Below are positions 24,063-32,141 of a stretch of DNA of 35,274 nt, piece by piece. Source of the stretch: Eubacterium sp. (GTDB lineage Bacteria; Bacillota; Clostridia; Lachnospirales; Lachnospiraceae); NCBI GenBank assembly GCA_017433615.1, contig JAFRGW010000093.1, positions 1 to 35,274 of the forward strand, in the 5' to 3' direction. The notes under the pieces are model-generated. The model was not told where the DNA came from and searched no databases. It saw nothing but the letters and a program-made list of their open reading frames with translations. Every line of letters begins with the position of its first letter. Within the stretch, counting starts at the first letter, position 1. The position numbers were made by a program, and so were the translations under genes.

Positions 24063-26027
24063 TCACAGAATCCGTGACTCCATCGTCAGAACTGCATCGT
24101 ATGCTGTCCTTGTCGCATTGCGGATATTGGCGACGCCGCCGGCATCTCCGATCACATAGGTATTGACGGGATCTTTTTCCATCAGCGTCTCTGCAAGTTT
24201 GTTCTCCGGTTTCAGCCCCAGCGCAATAATCACATCGTCACAGAAAATCTCCTCACGTCTGCCGTCATGCTCGACGACCACCTTGCCTTCAGCAAATTCC
24301 ATGATTTTACTGCTGCCCTGCAGCTTAACGCCGGATAACTCCACCTCTTTAAAGAGCGACTCATATGCAAACATAAACAGGTTTGCACAGAATGCTTCTG
24401 TCGGGATCATGTCAATGACTGTAACCTCATGGCCTCTTCTCGCAAAATCAACTGCAGATTCTACGCCTGAGAGCCCACCGCCGCAGATCACGATCTTTTT
24501 CCCGAGGGTTGTTTCTTCTGTTTCCGCATTCTTCAGCATATGCACATGCGGCAGATCAATTCCGGTAATCGGCGGTTTCAGATAGGATGATCCTGTTGCT
24601 ACAAATACAGCATCTGCCCCGATTGAATTCAACAGTTCTTCTGTCGCCTCTGTATTCATCAGGATCTCTGCCCCGGACCGCTCTGTCATGCGGATCATAT
24701 AATCCCGGTAACTGCGCATCAGCCATTTAAACGACACAGCGCCCGCATCATTTAATTTGCCGCCAAGCCGGTCACTTTTTTCGATCAGCACAACTTCATG
24801 CCCACGGCCGGTAAGCGTCTGCACCGCCTGCATGCCGGCCGGACCGGAACCGATCACAGCCACTTTTTTCTTCTGCACCGGCGGCTGAAGCAGTCTCGCT
24901 TCCGTCTCCATTCCCATTTCCGGATTCACCGCACATCTTGCCGGAAGTCCGTGGAAAATTTTTCCGCAGCCGTCCATACACTTCAGACATGGACGGACTT
25001 CATCGGATTTTCCGCATGCCGCTTTGATGAACAACTTCGGATCCGCCAGCGGTGACCGTGCAAAACCGATTACATCGGCATTTCCACTCTCCAGAATCTG
25101 CTCTGCATCTTCGAGATTCCAGATATTTCCCACGCAGGTCACCGGAATCTGCAGCCGCTTCTTCAGACGTCCGCATGCTGCTTCGTTGATGCGATGCTCC
25201 ATCATATACATCGGAGAGGTGTACATCCTCCCGTCCTTGTGAAAACAGTTGCCACGGGAGACGTGTGCCAGATCAATATATGGCTCTGCCGCCTCAAAAA
25301 AGCGGAAGCACTCCTCTTCTGTAATACCGCCTTCAATCATATCTGCCACACTGGCACGCAGTTCAATCGGTACATCTTCCCCGATGGCTTCACGCACCGC
25401 ACGGATCAGCTCCAGCGGGAACCGCATGCGGTTCTCCAGAGAACCGCCGTATTCATCCGTGCGGTGGTTGGTCAAGGGGGATAACCATGTTGACAAATAG
25501 GCATTATGGCCGCCATGGATGAAAATCATATCAAATCCGGCCTTCAGAACACGCTTTGACACAGCGACCTGTCTCTGAATCAGCCAGTCCATATCTTCTC
25601 TTGTCATCCTTGTACAGGAAGCTGCTTCCAGTGAAGGGACCGGAATTTCCTCCGTCATGCCCGCAGATCCTTCAATATCCTTTGCGGACTGCAGATCCCC
25701 TCTGCCGGAATGTGAGAGTTCGTAAGCCAGCTTCGCGCCATACTTATGAACCTCGTCAGCCAGGAGCGACAGGCCCGGGATGAACCGGTCATGTGTTGTC
25801 TCCAGGTCGGCAAATTCACTGAGCTTCCGGTTGGTGTCGGTAATGCACCCCAGCACGATCATTCCTGCACCTGTGCGCGCCTGCATGCGGATGAAATTAA
25901 TCATATCCTGCGTCACGCCGCCGTCACCATCCGCCAGACACGGAACAAACGGGGTCAGCTCAATCCTGTTCTTAATTATGAGTTTTCGCAGTTTCAGCGG
26001 CCGAAAAACATGTTTAAATGAATTCAT
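24063..26027 (-). CDS. FMN/4Fe-4S/FAD oxidoreductase of the 2-enoate / 2,4-dienoyl-CoA reductase family (copy 1)
   Basis: The 654 residues have the three-part layout of this family. An old-yellow-enzyme TIM barrel binding FMN covers about 1-340 (FIHGGHNAYLSTWLSP then TNHRTDEYGGSLENR). A 4Fe-4S motif CLKCMDGCGKIFHGLPARC starts near 346. The FAD Rossmann fold begins KVAVIGSGPAGMQA near 388, and the NAD(P) fold KIVICGGGLSGVESA is near 512. Such enzymes move hydride from NAD(P)H to a C=C bond next to a carbonyl. The tyrosine usually placed in HGxxGYL is displaced here (HGGHNAYL). The N-terminus LTPFVPCLADGDG is unlike the usual SPM start. AGGAG precedes the ATG; the paralogous gene lies 18 bases upstream. 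The substrate is unknown. Confidence 0.9.
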   Translation of the reverse strand: MNSFKHVFRPLKLRKLIIKNRIELTPFVPCLADGDGGVTQDMINFIRMQARTGAGMIVLGCITDTNRKLSEFADLETTHDRFIPGLSLLADEVHKYGAKLAYELSHSGRGDLQSAKDIEGSAGMTEEIPVPSLEAASCTRMTREDMDWLIQRQVAVSKRVLKAGFDMIFIHGGHNAYLSTWLSPLTNHRTDEYGGSLENRMRFPLELIRAVREAIGEDVPIELRASVADMIEGGITEEECFRFFEAAEPYIDLAHVSRGNCFHKDGRMYTSPMYMMEHRINEAACGRLKKRLQIPVTCVGNIWNLEDAEQILESGNADVIGFARSPLADPKLFIKAACGKSDEVRPCLKCMDGCGKIFHGLPARCAVNPEMGMETEARLLQPPVQKKKVAVIGSGPAGMQAVQTLTGRGHEVVLIEKSDRLGGKLNDAGAVSFKWLMRSYRDYMIRMTERSGAEILMNTEATEELLNSIGADAVFVATGSSYLKPPITGIDLPHVHMLKNAETEETTLGKKIVICGGGLSGVESAVDFARRGHEVTVIDMIPTEAFCANLFMFAYESLFKEVELSGVKLQGSSKIMEFAEGKVVVEHDGRREEIFCDDVIIALGLKPENKLAETLMEKDPVNTYVIGDAGGVANIRNATRTAYDAVLTMESRIL

Positions 26028-26045
26028 TCGTCTGCTCCTGTATCT

Positions 26046-28004
26046 TTAAAGGGAAAACGCTTCCATTGCCAGAACCGCATCATATGCCGTCCGTGTCGCA
26101 TTCCGGATGTTTTTAACTTCAGAAGCGTCTCCAATGATAAATGTCCGGAACGGCTCCTTTTCATACAATCTGTCTCCGAGAGACCGGTCTGCCTTCAGAC
26201 CGAGGGCGATGATGGTGTTGTCACACGGAATCAGTTCTTCAGCTCCGTCGTGATCAACCAGAACACCCCCTTCTGTGAATCGCAGGATCTTCCGGTCACC
26301 GAGCAGCTCCATATCTGTCTTTTTCACTTCGTGGAACAGCGCTTCATACGCAAAGTCAAACAGACTATTGCAGAACATCTCCCGCGGAATCATATCAAGG
26401 ACGGTCACTTTTTTACCCGACTTGGCGAGATCAACGCCGAGTTCCACACCTGAGAGACCGCCGCCGCAGATGACGATCCGCTCTCCGAGCGCCTGCCGGT
26501 CTGCCTCTGCTTCCCGCAGCATCAGGACATTCGGATTGTCTATACCGGGGATCGGCGGCTTCAGGAAATCCGCTCCGGTTGCCACAAACACAGCATCCGG
26601 CTTCAATTCATTCACCAGCATTTCTGTTGCTTCTGTATTCAGGCGGATTTCGGCACCGCAGCGTTCTGTCGCGCGGATCATATAGTCTGTGTAATCCCGC
26701 ATCAATCCTTTAAAGGATACGCAGCCGGCGTCATGAAGCTTTCCGCCCAGACGGTCACTCTTTTCACAGAGCAATACTTCATATCCTCTCGCTGTCAGTG
26801 ACTGTGCAGCCTGCATGCCGGCGGGACCGCCCCCGATTACCAGTACTTTTTTCCTGTCAGCTGCAGGCTGCAGAAGTCTCGCCTCTGTTTCGTACCCCAG
26901 TTCCGGATTGACTGCACATCTTGCCGGCAGTCCGTGGAAGATTCTTCCGCATCCGTCCATACACTTCAGGCAGGGGCGCACGTCATCTTCTCTTCCGGCA
27001 GCTGATTTCCACACCATTTGCGGATCTGCCAGAAGGGATCTGCAGAAGCCGACCACATCGGCCTGGCCGCCGGCAATAATATCTTCTGCGTCCTGCAAGG
27101 TCCAGATATTTCCGACCACTGCGACCGGCATGTTCAGCACCTGCTTTGCCCGCTCCGAATATTTCACATTCTGCTTATGCTCCATTGTGTACATCGGGGA
27201 CGTACATACTCTGGAGTTCTCATGGAACACATTTCCCATAGAGAAGTGTGCCATATCCACAACATCTTCCAGTTCTTTGAGGAAGGTCAGACATTCCTCC
27301 ATCGTCGCGCCATTGGGTGTGCGCTCTTCCGCAGAAACACGCATCTCGATCGGCACATCCGGACCGATTGCCTCACGCAGCGCCCGCGCCACTTCAAGCG
27401 GATAACGCAGTCTGTTTTCAAGACTTCCGCCATATTCATCAGTACGGTGATTTGTTTCCGGCGACATAAACGCCCCCATCAGGTTGTTATGCCCGACGTG
27501 CATAAAAATCTCGTCAAATCCCGCTTTCAGCGCGCGGAGGCTGGTTTTGATGAATTCTTCTTTGACCCAGTCCATATCCTCGCGCGTCATGATATTGCAC
27601 ACAGATTCCAGCGGCGGAATATCATTTTCCTCCCCGTTTTCCTCCAGAACCAGCGGACCCATAGACGGCATCCATCCTCTTCCGGAGTGACATACCTCAT
27701 ACGAAATCTTCGCGCCGTACTTATGTGCTTCATCCGCCGCAAGAGACAAACCGGAGACAAACCGGTCCTCCAGAAAATCCAGGTCTGCATGACAGCACAT
27801 ACGGCGGTCCGGATCAATAATCGAACCCATAATCAGATTCGATGCGCCGGTCCGCGCCTGCATCCGGATAAAATTGATCATATCCGGCTGCGGATAGCCC
27901 TGTGAATCGACCAGGCAGGGGACAAACGGCGTGAAAATGATTCTGTTTTTTAATGTCATTTTGCGCAGCCTGAGCGGCTGGAATACATGACTGTAACGAT
28001 TCAT
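26046..28004 (-). CDS. FMN/4Fe-4S/FAD oxidoreductase of the 2-enoate / 2,4-dienoyl-CoA reductase family (copy 2)
   Basis: A 652-residue paralogue of the next gene, alike along its whole length: N-terminus IFTPFVPCLVDSQG, MHVGHNNLMGAFMSP with TNHRTDEYGGSLENR, the cluster motif CLKCMDGCGRIFHGLPARC near 345, FAD site KVLVIGGGPAGMQA and NAD site RIVICGGGLSGVELG. The divergence is greatest in the barrel, so the two copies probably differ in substrate or form a heteromer. At the site of the usual catalytic Tyr this copy has Asn-Leu and no Tyr nearby. AGGAG lies 8 bases before the ATG. It follows the transketolase C subunit gene by 41 bases in the same operon. Tandem duplication within the locus is the simplest origin. 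Confidence 0.9.
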   Translation of the reverse strand: MNRYSHVFQPLRLRKMTLKNRIIFTPFVPCLVDSQGYPQPDMINFIRMQARTGASNLIMGSIIDPDRRMCCHADLDFLEDRFVSGLSLAADEAHKYGAKISYEVCHSGRGWMPSMGPLVLEENGEENDIPPLESVCNIMTREDMDWVKEEFIKTSLRALKAGFDEIFMHVGHNNLMGAFMSPETNHRTDEYGGSLENRLRYPLEVARALREAIGPDVPIEMRVSAEERTPNGATMEECLTFLKELEDVVDMAHFSMGNVFHENSRVCTSPMYTMEHKQNVKYSERAKQVLNMPVAVVGNIWTLQDAEDIIAGGQADVVGFCRSLLADPQMVWKSAAGREDDVRPCLKCMDGCGRIFHGLPARCAVNPELGYETEARLLQPAADRKKVLVIGGGPAGMQAAQSLTARGYEVLLCEKSDRLGGKLHDAGCVSFKGLMRDYTDYMIRATERCGAEIRLNTEATEMLVNELKPDAVFVATGADFLKPPIPGIDNPNVLMLREAEADRQALGERIVICGGGLSGVELGVDLAKSGKKVTVLDMIPREMFCNSLFDFAYEALFHEVKKTDMELLGDRKILRFTEGGVLVDHDGAEELIPCDNTIIALGLKADRSLGDRLYEKEPFRTFIIGDASEVKNIRNATRTAYDAVLAMEAFSL

Positions 28005-28045
28005 GTCTCTTCTCCTGTTGTTCCCGGCACCCCGGTAAACTATCT

Positions 28046-29002
28046 TTATACAAGCATTTCCTTCACTGCTTTAACGAGTGCTTCCGCATCGTATCCGTAT
28101 TTATGCTGCAGTTCTGCACCGGAACCGAATCCTGCATAAACCTGCGGAATGCCCATTCTGCGGAATTTCTCCGGCATTGTGCAGTGGTCGGTATATACAT
28201 CTGAGATTGCGGATGCGAGTCCGCCCGTCATCAGGTGATCCTCAAGTACGATGACTTTTCCCGTCTTCTCTGAAAGGCTGAGCACCAGTTCCTCGTCGAT
28301 CGGTTTGATCGAATACATATCAGCGATTGTGATCTCGATGCCTTCCTTTTCCAGCTCAACAGCTGCATCCATTGCTTCGCCGACCATCTCGCCGTGCGCA
28401 AAAACGGTAAGGTCTTTTCCCTCACGGACTACAAGACCTTTTCCGATCTTATAGTGGACCTGTTCTGCATCATAGATGACACGGTCCTTCTTGCCCTGCG
28501 CCAGGCGGATGTACATCGGTCCGTCCCATGTCATGGACTGTTCCAGAAGCTGCGGGATCATATTCGGATCCGCCACGGAAATCACGGTCATGTTTACGAG
28601 TGAACGCATGATGGAGATATCCTCCATCGCATTGTGGGTTGATCCGCCGCCGGAGGTGAGGCCGCCGCCTGTTCCGATCAGGCGGACCGGCAGATTCTGA
28701 TAGCAGATTGCCGTACGTACCTGCTCGCACGCGCGCATGGTCATAAACGGGATCATTCCTGTTACAAAACAGATATTGCCTGCAAGTGCAAGGCCCGCCG
28801 CTGTGCCCATAACGTTCTGCTCTGCGATGCCGACATCAACAAAACGGTCTGCATGATCTTTCTTATACGGTCCCAGAAAACCGCCCGTGTCAGCCGTCAG
28901 TACCCATACGTTGTCGAAACGGGATGCAAGCTCCTCGAGCTTTCTTCCGGTATTATCACGTCCTGATGCAAAAATCGCGTCGAAATTGAACGAAACCTTC
29001 AT
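28046..29002 (-). CDS. Transketolase-like protein, C-terminal subunit
   Basis: A 318-residue pyrimidine-binding half of a split transketolase. RFVDVGIAEQNVMGTAAGLAL carries the conserved catalytic Glu that activates thiamine diphosphate, then FVTGMIPFMTMRACEQVRTAI, a GGGLTSGGGSTHNAMEDISIMR stretch that lines the active site, and a C-terminal domain from about 190 (LTVFAHGEMVGEAMDAA). The start at 29002 uses AAGGAGG; its A is the last base of the upstream stop (TAATG), a sign of tight coupling with the N-subunit gene. With that subunit it should transfer a two-carbon ketol unit between a ketose and an aldose. The pair in a catabolic operon, rather than in the pentose phosphate set, suggests a dedicated substrate. 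Confidence 0.92.
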   Translation of the reverse strand: MKVSFNFDAIFASGRDNTGRKLEELASRFDNVWVLTADTGGFLGPYKKDHADRFVDVGIAEQNVMGTAAGLALAGNICFVTGMIPFMTMRACEQVRTAICYQNLPVRLIGTGGGLTSGGGSTHNAMEDISIMRSLVNMTVISVADPNMIPQLLEQSMTWDGPMYIRLAQGKKDRVIYDAEQVHYKIGKGLVVREGKDLTVFAHGEMVGEAMDAAVELEKEGIEITIADMYSIKPIDEELVLSLSEKTGKVIVLEDHLMTGGLASAISDVYTDHCTMPEKFRRMGIPQVYAGFGSGAELQHKYGYDAEALVKAVKEMLV

Positions 29003-29871
29003 TATGTCATTTCCTCCTTCTCTGCATTCCATGCAGCTTCTACGTCAGCAAGCGCGCGCTCCATATCCTCTGTTCCCAGCGTTCCGGAATGCCATCCCAG
29101 AGACCGCTCCATGAAGGAAACGCCTTTTCCTTTCAGGGTGTTGCACACGATCATGGTCGGCTTATCTCCGGACGGATCCGGAATTGCGTCCAGCGCATTT
29201 ACGATCTGTTCCATATCATTTCCGTCTTCGACTTCAATGACATTCCATCCGAATGCACGCCATTTATCTGCGTATGGATCCATCGACATATATTTATCTT
29301 CTGTATAGAACGTCATGGTCTGATGATTGCGGTCAACCAGTCCGACGATATTCCCAAGCTTGTAGGAACTGCTGAGCATTGCTGCCTCCCAGACAGAACC
29401 TTCGCCAGTCTCGCCGTCGCCCATCAGGCAGAATACGCGGTAGTTTTCACCCTTGCTCTTTGCGTGAATTGCGAGGCCGTTCGCCATGGCAAGTCCCTGG
29501 CCGAGGGAGCCGGAAGAGCACTCCAGCGCCGGAAGCTGTACGCGGCACGGATGCATGCCGAATTTGGAATCCAGCTTGCCATATGTAGAGATGATTTCGT
29601 CATAATCAAAGAATCCGCGCAGCGACATCGCGATGTACATTGCGAGGGCACCGTGTCCCTTTGACATGATAAAGCGGTCTCTCTCGGGCCATGCCAGATC
29701 CTCCGGATTGCATTTGATCTTATAATTCCAGAGTGCCACGAGCATCTCGGTCATCGAAAGGTCACCGCCGATATGTACCGAGCCACTGTAGGAGCCGCAG
29801 AACTTCAGCAGCTTCATCCGCATCTCGTATGCCAGTTCTTTTAAAGAAAAAATCTCCTTTGTTGTAGCCAT
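29002..29871 (-). CDS. Transketolase-like protein, N-terminal subunit
   Basis: A 289-residue thiamine-diphosphate-binding half of a split transketolase, first gene of the catabolic operon. Visible motifs are HIGGDLSMTEMLVALW, FIMSKGHGALAMY, GSLGQGLAMANGLAI and the thiamine-diphosphate motif GDGETGEGSVWEAAMLSS (GDG followed by the Mg2+ ligands), then VDRNHQTM. The start at 29871 lies behind AGGAGG; an in-frame extension to 29976 runs into promoter DNA and is not used. It overlaps the C-subunit gene by one base. The AraC regulator gene is divergent, which suggests induction by the substrate of the locus. Confidence 0.92.
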   Translation of the reverse strand: MATTKEIFSLKELAYEMRMKLLKFCGSYSGSVHIGGDLSMTEMLVALWNYKIKCNPEDLAWPERDRFIMSKGHGALAMYIAMSLRGFFDYDEIISTYGKLDSKFGMHPCRVQLPALECSSGSLGQGLAMANGLAIHAKSKGENYRVFCLMGDGETGEGSVWEAAMLSSSYKLGNIVGLVDRNHQTMTFYTEDKYMSMDPYADKWRAFGWNVIEVEDGNDMEQIVNALDAIPDPSGDKPTMIVCNTLKGKGVSFMERSLGWHSGTLGTEDMERALADVEAAWNAEKEEMT

Positions 29872-29927
29872 TGAACAGTTCCTCCTATTTTGTTTTTGGT
29901 TCCGGCTGTTTGAAACACTTGGTTGTA

Positions 29928-29956
29928 TTGACAACTTTTTTTGCAAATGCAATAAT
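29928..29956 (+). promoter_or_regulatory. Promoter of the AraC-type regulator, with an embedded TTGCA-N2-TGCAA dyad
   Basis: TTGACA (29928-29933) and AATAAT (29951-29956) are 17 bases apart on the plus strand. The dyad TTGCA-AA-TGCAA (29941-29952) lies between and over these elements, and a TTGCA half-like copy is repeated nearby (ACTGCAAAT, about 29961-29969). It is placed between the two divergent transcripts (29872-30102, 231 bases), so it could be an operator for autoregulation and for the catabolic operon. Confidence 0.5.
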
Positions 29957-30011
29957 AAATCAACTGCAAATTTCACAAATTTAATAGAGTATTTTTATTA
30001 TTTTCCTATAT

Positions 30012-30024
30012 TTTATACATGTAT
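30012..30024 (-). promoter_or_regulatory. Candidate -10 region for the catabolic operon, with a 10-base palindrome
   Basis: On the minus strand TATAAA (30017-30012) overlaps the palindrome ATACATGTAT (30015-30024). No convincing -35 is seen, as expected for a promoter that needs an AraC-type activator. The predicted leader of about 130 bases before the transketolase start would include the dyad at 29941-29952. Confidence 0.3.
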
Positions 30025-30102
30025 CCGGTCTGCGTCTTTACCATCCCATGACATTTGACATGCATTCTATGGCAGATTTTTGTAGTTTTGCAGGAGGCCG
30101 CT

Positions 30103-31017
30103 ATGGATCCAAACCCGAATATTCAATATCTCTGCTCCTACGTCACAGAATTTTCCTGGCTGACTGCAGATATTTCTATTTTGAATTTTGCTTCTATGGG
30201 AGACTTTCTGATCAATCTTCCGCACGAACACCCCTTCCGGGAGCTTCTTTATCTGGAGTCCGGCACGCTGCAGGTTCAGATCTGCGGTGATACATTTGAA
30301 ATGCAAAAAGGAGATCTGCTGTATATTAACAGTCAGATCCCCCATATTGTTTCATCTGCGGGAGATGATCCTCCCATCACTTATAACACCTCGTTTTTGC
30401 TTTCACACCGCGCAAATATTGAAAAGATTCCTTCCGCGTGGACAGATGATGAAACAAGTCTCATCCGTCCGCTGCTGGATCAGGATTATCTCTATGCGCA
30501 TGACACAGCCGCCTGCGGCGAACAGATTCAGGCAATCAAGGAAGCGATTGCGCTTCACCGGCGCGGAGATTTTGTACGTGTCCGGAATCACATTTCCAAC
30601 CTGTTCATCGGCGCGCTGCAGTCTTTTACAAGATTAGCACCGGATCCGCGCTATCATGAGACCATTACCGGAGAATACTCCTATAACGCCTCGAAGATAC
30701 TCCTGTATCTGCACGAACATTTCACCGAGGGACTGACACTGGCTTCTGTAGCAGAGGCACTCCACTACTCACCGCGGCAGTGCCAGCGCCTGATCCAGGA
30801 ATCCATGGGCATCAGCTTCTCGGAGCTGCTGCAGGATCTGCAGCTTTCCTATGCCAAGACCCTGCTCCGCACAACCGACGAAAGCCTCGAAACTGTCAGT
30901 GAGCGTTCCGGCTTCAGCAACAGCAGAAATTTCTATCACCATTTTAAGCAGCATGAGAGTGTATCTCCCTCCCAGTACCGGAAGCTTTACAGGCTGCGGA
31001 ACTGTACTGAGGCGTAA
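30103..31017 (+). CDS. AraC-family transcriptional regulator with cupin sensor domain
   Basis: A 304-residue regulator. The N-terminal half is a cupin-like sugar-sensing domain (HEHPFRELLYLESGTLQVQI, then GDLLYINSQIPHIV). The C-terminal 100 residues (about 205-300) hold two helix-turn-helix units, with LTLASVAEALHYSPRQCQRLIQ (first HTH) and ETVSERSGFSNSRNFYHHFKQ (second HTH), and end PSQYRKLYRLR. The start at 30103 sits five bases after AGGAGG; an in-frame ATG at 30055 has no such site. It is divergent from the transketolase operon and convergent with two dehydrogenase genes, so it is the likely activator of the locus. The effector is unknown. Confidence 0.92.
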   Translation: MDPNPNIQYLCSYVTEFSWLTADISILNFASMGDFLINLPHEHPFRELLYLESGTLQVQICGDTFEMQKGDLLYINSQIPHIVSSAGDDPPITYNTSFLLSHRANIEKIPSAWTDDETSLIRPLLDQDYLYAHDTAACGEQIQAIKEAIALHRRGDFVRVRNHISNLFIGALQSFTRLAPDPRYHETITGEYSYNASKILLYLHEHFTEGLTLASVAEALHYSPRQCQRLIQESMGISFSELLQDLQLSYAKTLLRTTDESLETVSERSGFSNSRNFYHHFKQHESVSPSQYRKLYRLRNCTEA

Positions 31018-31025
31018 GCACTCAT

Positions 31026-32126
31026 TCAACACGGAGCTGCCGCATTCAGCTGCAGGACCGCCTTGATACATTTTCCGCTGCCGGAATCGGCAAACGCCTC
31101 ATTTATTTCCTCAAACGGATAGGTTTTGATCAAACGGTCGACCGGGAAGCGTCCCTGCCGGTAAGCCTCGATCAGCTGCGGAATAAACTGCTGCGGATTG
31201 GAGTCTCCCTCGCTGACCCCCTTAATCGTGCGGGCACAGAGATCAAATGAACCCAGCGTCAGCTGAAAACCGCCGCCGGCAATTGCGATGGAGCCGGTAA
31301 AGGTAAGACTGTTTAAGAGAGAAGCTATCATCCGTCCGTTTCCGGATGTATCAACTGCATAATCCACCCCGCCGCCGGCCGTCTGCATGATTGCTTCGGT
31401 CAGATCCTCCACTTCTTTCCGGTTGATGGTATGCGTTGCGCCGAGTTCTTTTGCCAGCTCCAGGCTTGCCGGATTTCCGCCCACTGCGATGATTTTCGCA
31501 CAGCCACAGAGTTTGCCGGCCATGATCGCGCACATGCCGACCGTTCCGCACCCTCCTACAACCAGCGAGGAGCCGAATTCCGGTTTCAGCGAATTCAGAA
31601 CAATTCCTGCGCCGGTCTGGACGCCGCATCCAAATGGCGCCGCAACGGCAAAATCGATATCCTCAGGAATATGTACGGCACTTCTCTGGCTTACAAGGGC
31701 ATATCCGGCAAAGGAAGACTGCGAGAAAAATGAGCTCACCTTTTCTCCCTGCCACATAATCCTGTGCGCACCATCCGGATAGACCCCGAAAAAGTTAATT
31801 TCATTCATTCGTTCACAGGCATAGGGACGGCCCGCGATGCAGGCCTTACAGGTTCCGCAGCTCGCATAGGTCAGACAGACTGCATCCCCTTCCTGAAATC
31901 CGGTTACCCCTGCGCCGACTTTTTCTACGATTCCCGCACCCTCATGTCCAAGCACTGCCGGAAATGAGAACGGAAGCACACCGCTGCGTCCGGCTTCATC
32001 TGTGTGGCATACACCCGCCGCCTCAATCCGCACCAGAATTTCGTCTGCTTTCGGCTCAGCGAGTTCAACCTCTGTAAATTCAAACGGTGTTTCTTTTTCT
32101 TTCGTAATTGCTGCTCTGATCTTCAT
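31026..32126 (-). CDS. Zinc-dependent class III-like alcohol dehydrogenase
   Basis: The 366-residue protein is a medium-chain dehydrogenase of the aryl/benzyl alcohol dehydrogenase or class III type. Catalytic zinc ligands are in GVCHTDEAG, LGHEGAG and the Cys of FGCGVQTGAGIVLNSL. The structural zinc lobe CGTCKACIAGRPYAC has four Cys. The Rossmann turn is VGGCGTVGM. The second strand ends IAVGGNPASLELA, with Gly-Gly where an Asp usually selects NAD. AAGGAG lies upstream. It follows another dehydrogenase gene by 15 bases, so the pair are co-transcribed. Its stop is 8 bases from that of the convergent AraC gene. An alcohol or aldehyde of the locus is the likely substrate. Confidence 0.9.
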   Translation of the reverse strand: MKIRAAITKEKETPFEFTEVELAEPKADEILVRIEAAGVCHTDEAGRSGVLPFSFPAVLGHEGAGIVEKVGAGVTGFQEGDAVCLTYASCGTCKACIAGRPYACERMNEINFFGVYPDGAHRIMWQGEKVSSFFSQSSFAGYALVSQRSAVHIPEDIDFAVAAPFGCGVQTGAGIVLNSLKPEFGSSLVVGGCGTVGMCAIMAGKLCGCAKIIAVGGNPASLELAKELGATHTINRKEVEDLTEAIMQTAGGGVDYAVDTSGNGRMIASLLNSLTFTGSIAIAGGGFQLTLGSFDLCARTIKGVSEGDSNPQQFIPQLIEAYRQGRFPVDRLIKTYPFEEINEAFADSGSGKCIKAVLQLNAAAPC

Positions 32127-32141
32127 AGTCCCTCTCCTTTT

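Noticed and set aside
26052-26065. Catabolite-response-element-like sequence TGGAAGCGTTTTCC on the minus strand
   Set aside because: It codes for the last residues (Glu-Ala-Phe-Ser) of flavoenzyme copy 2, differs from the consensus at two positions, and lies inside an operon, so it is probably a codon coincidence.
29872-29976. N-terminal extension of the transketolase N subunit
   Set aside because: The extra residues are coded by promoter and ribosome-binding DNA, with AGGAGG immediately upstream of the ATG at 29871.
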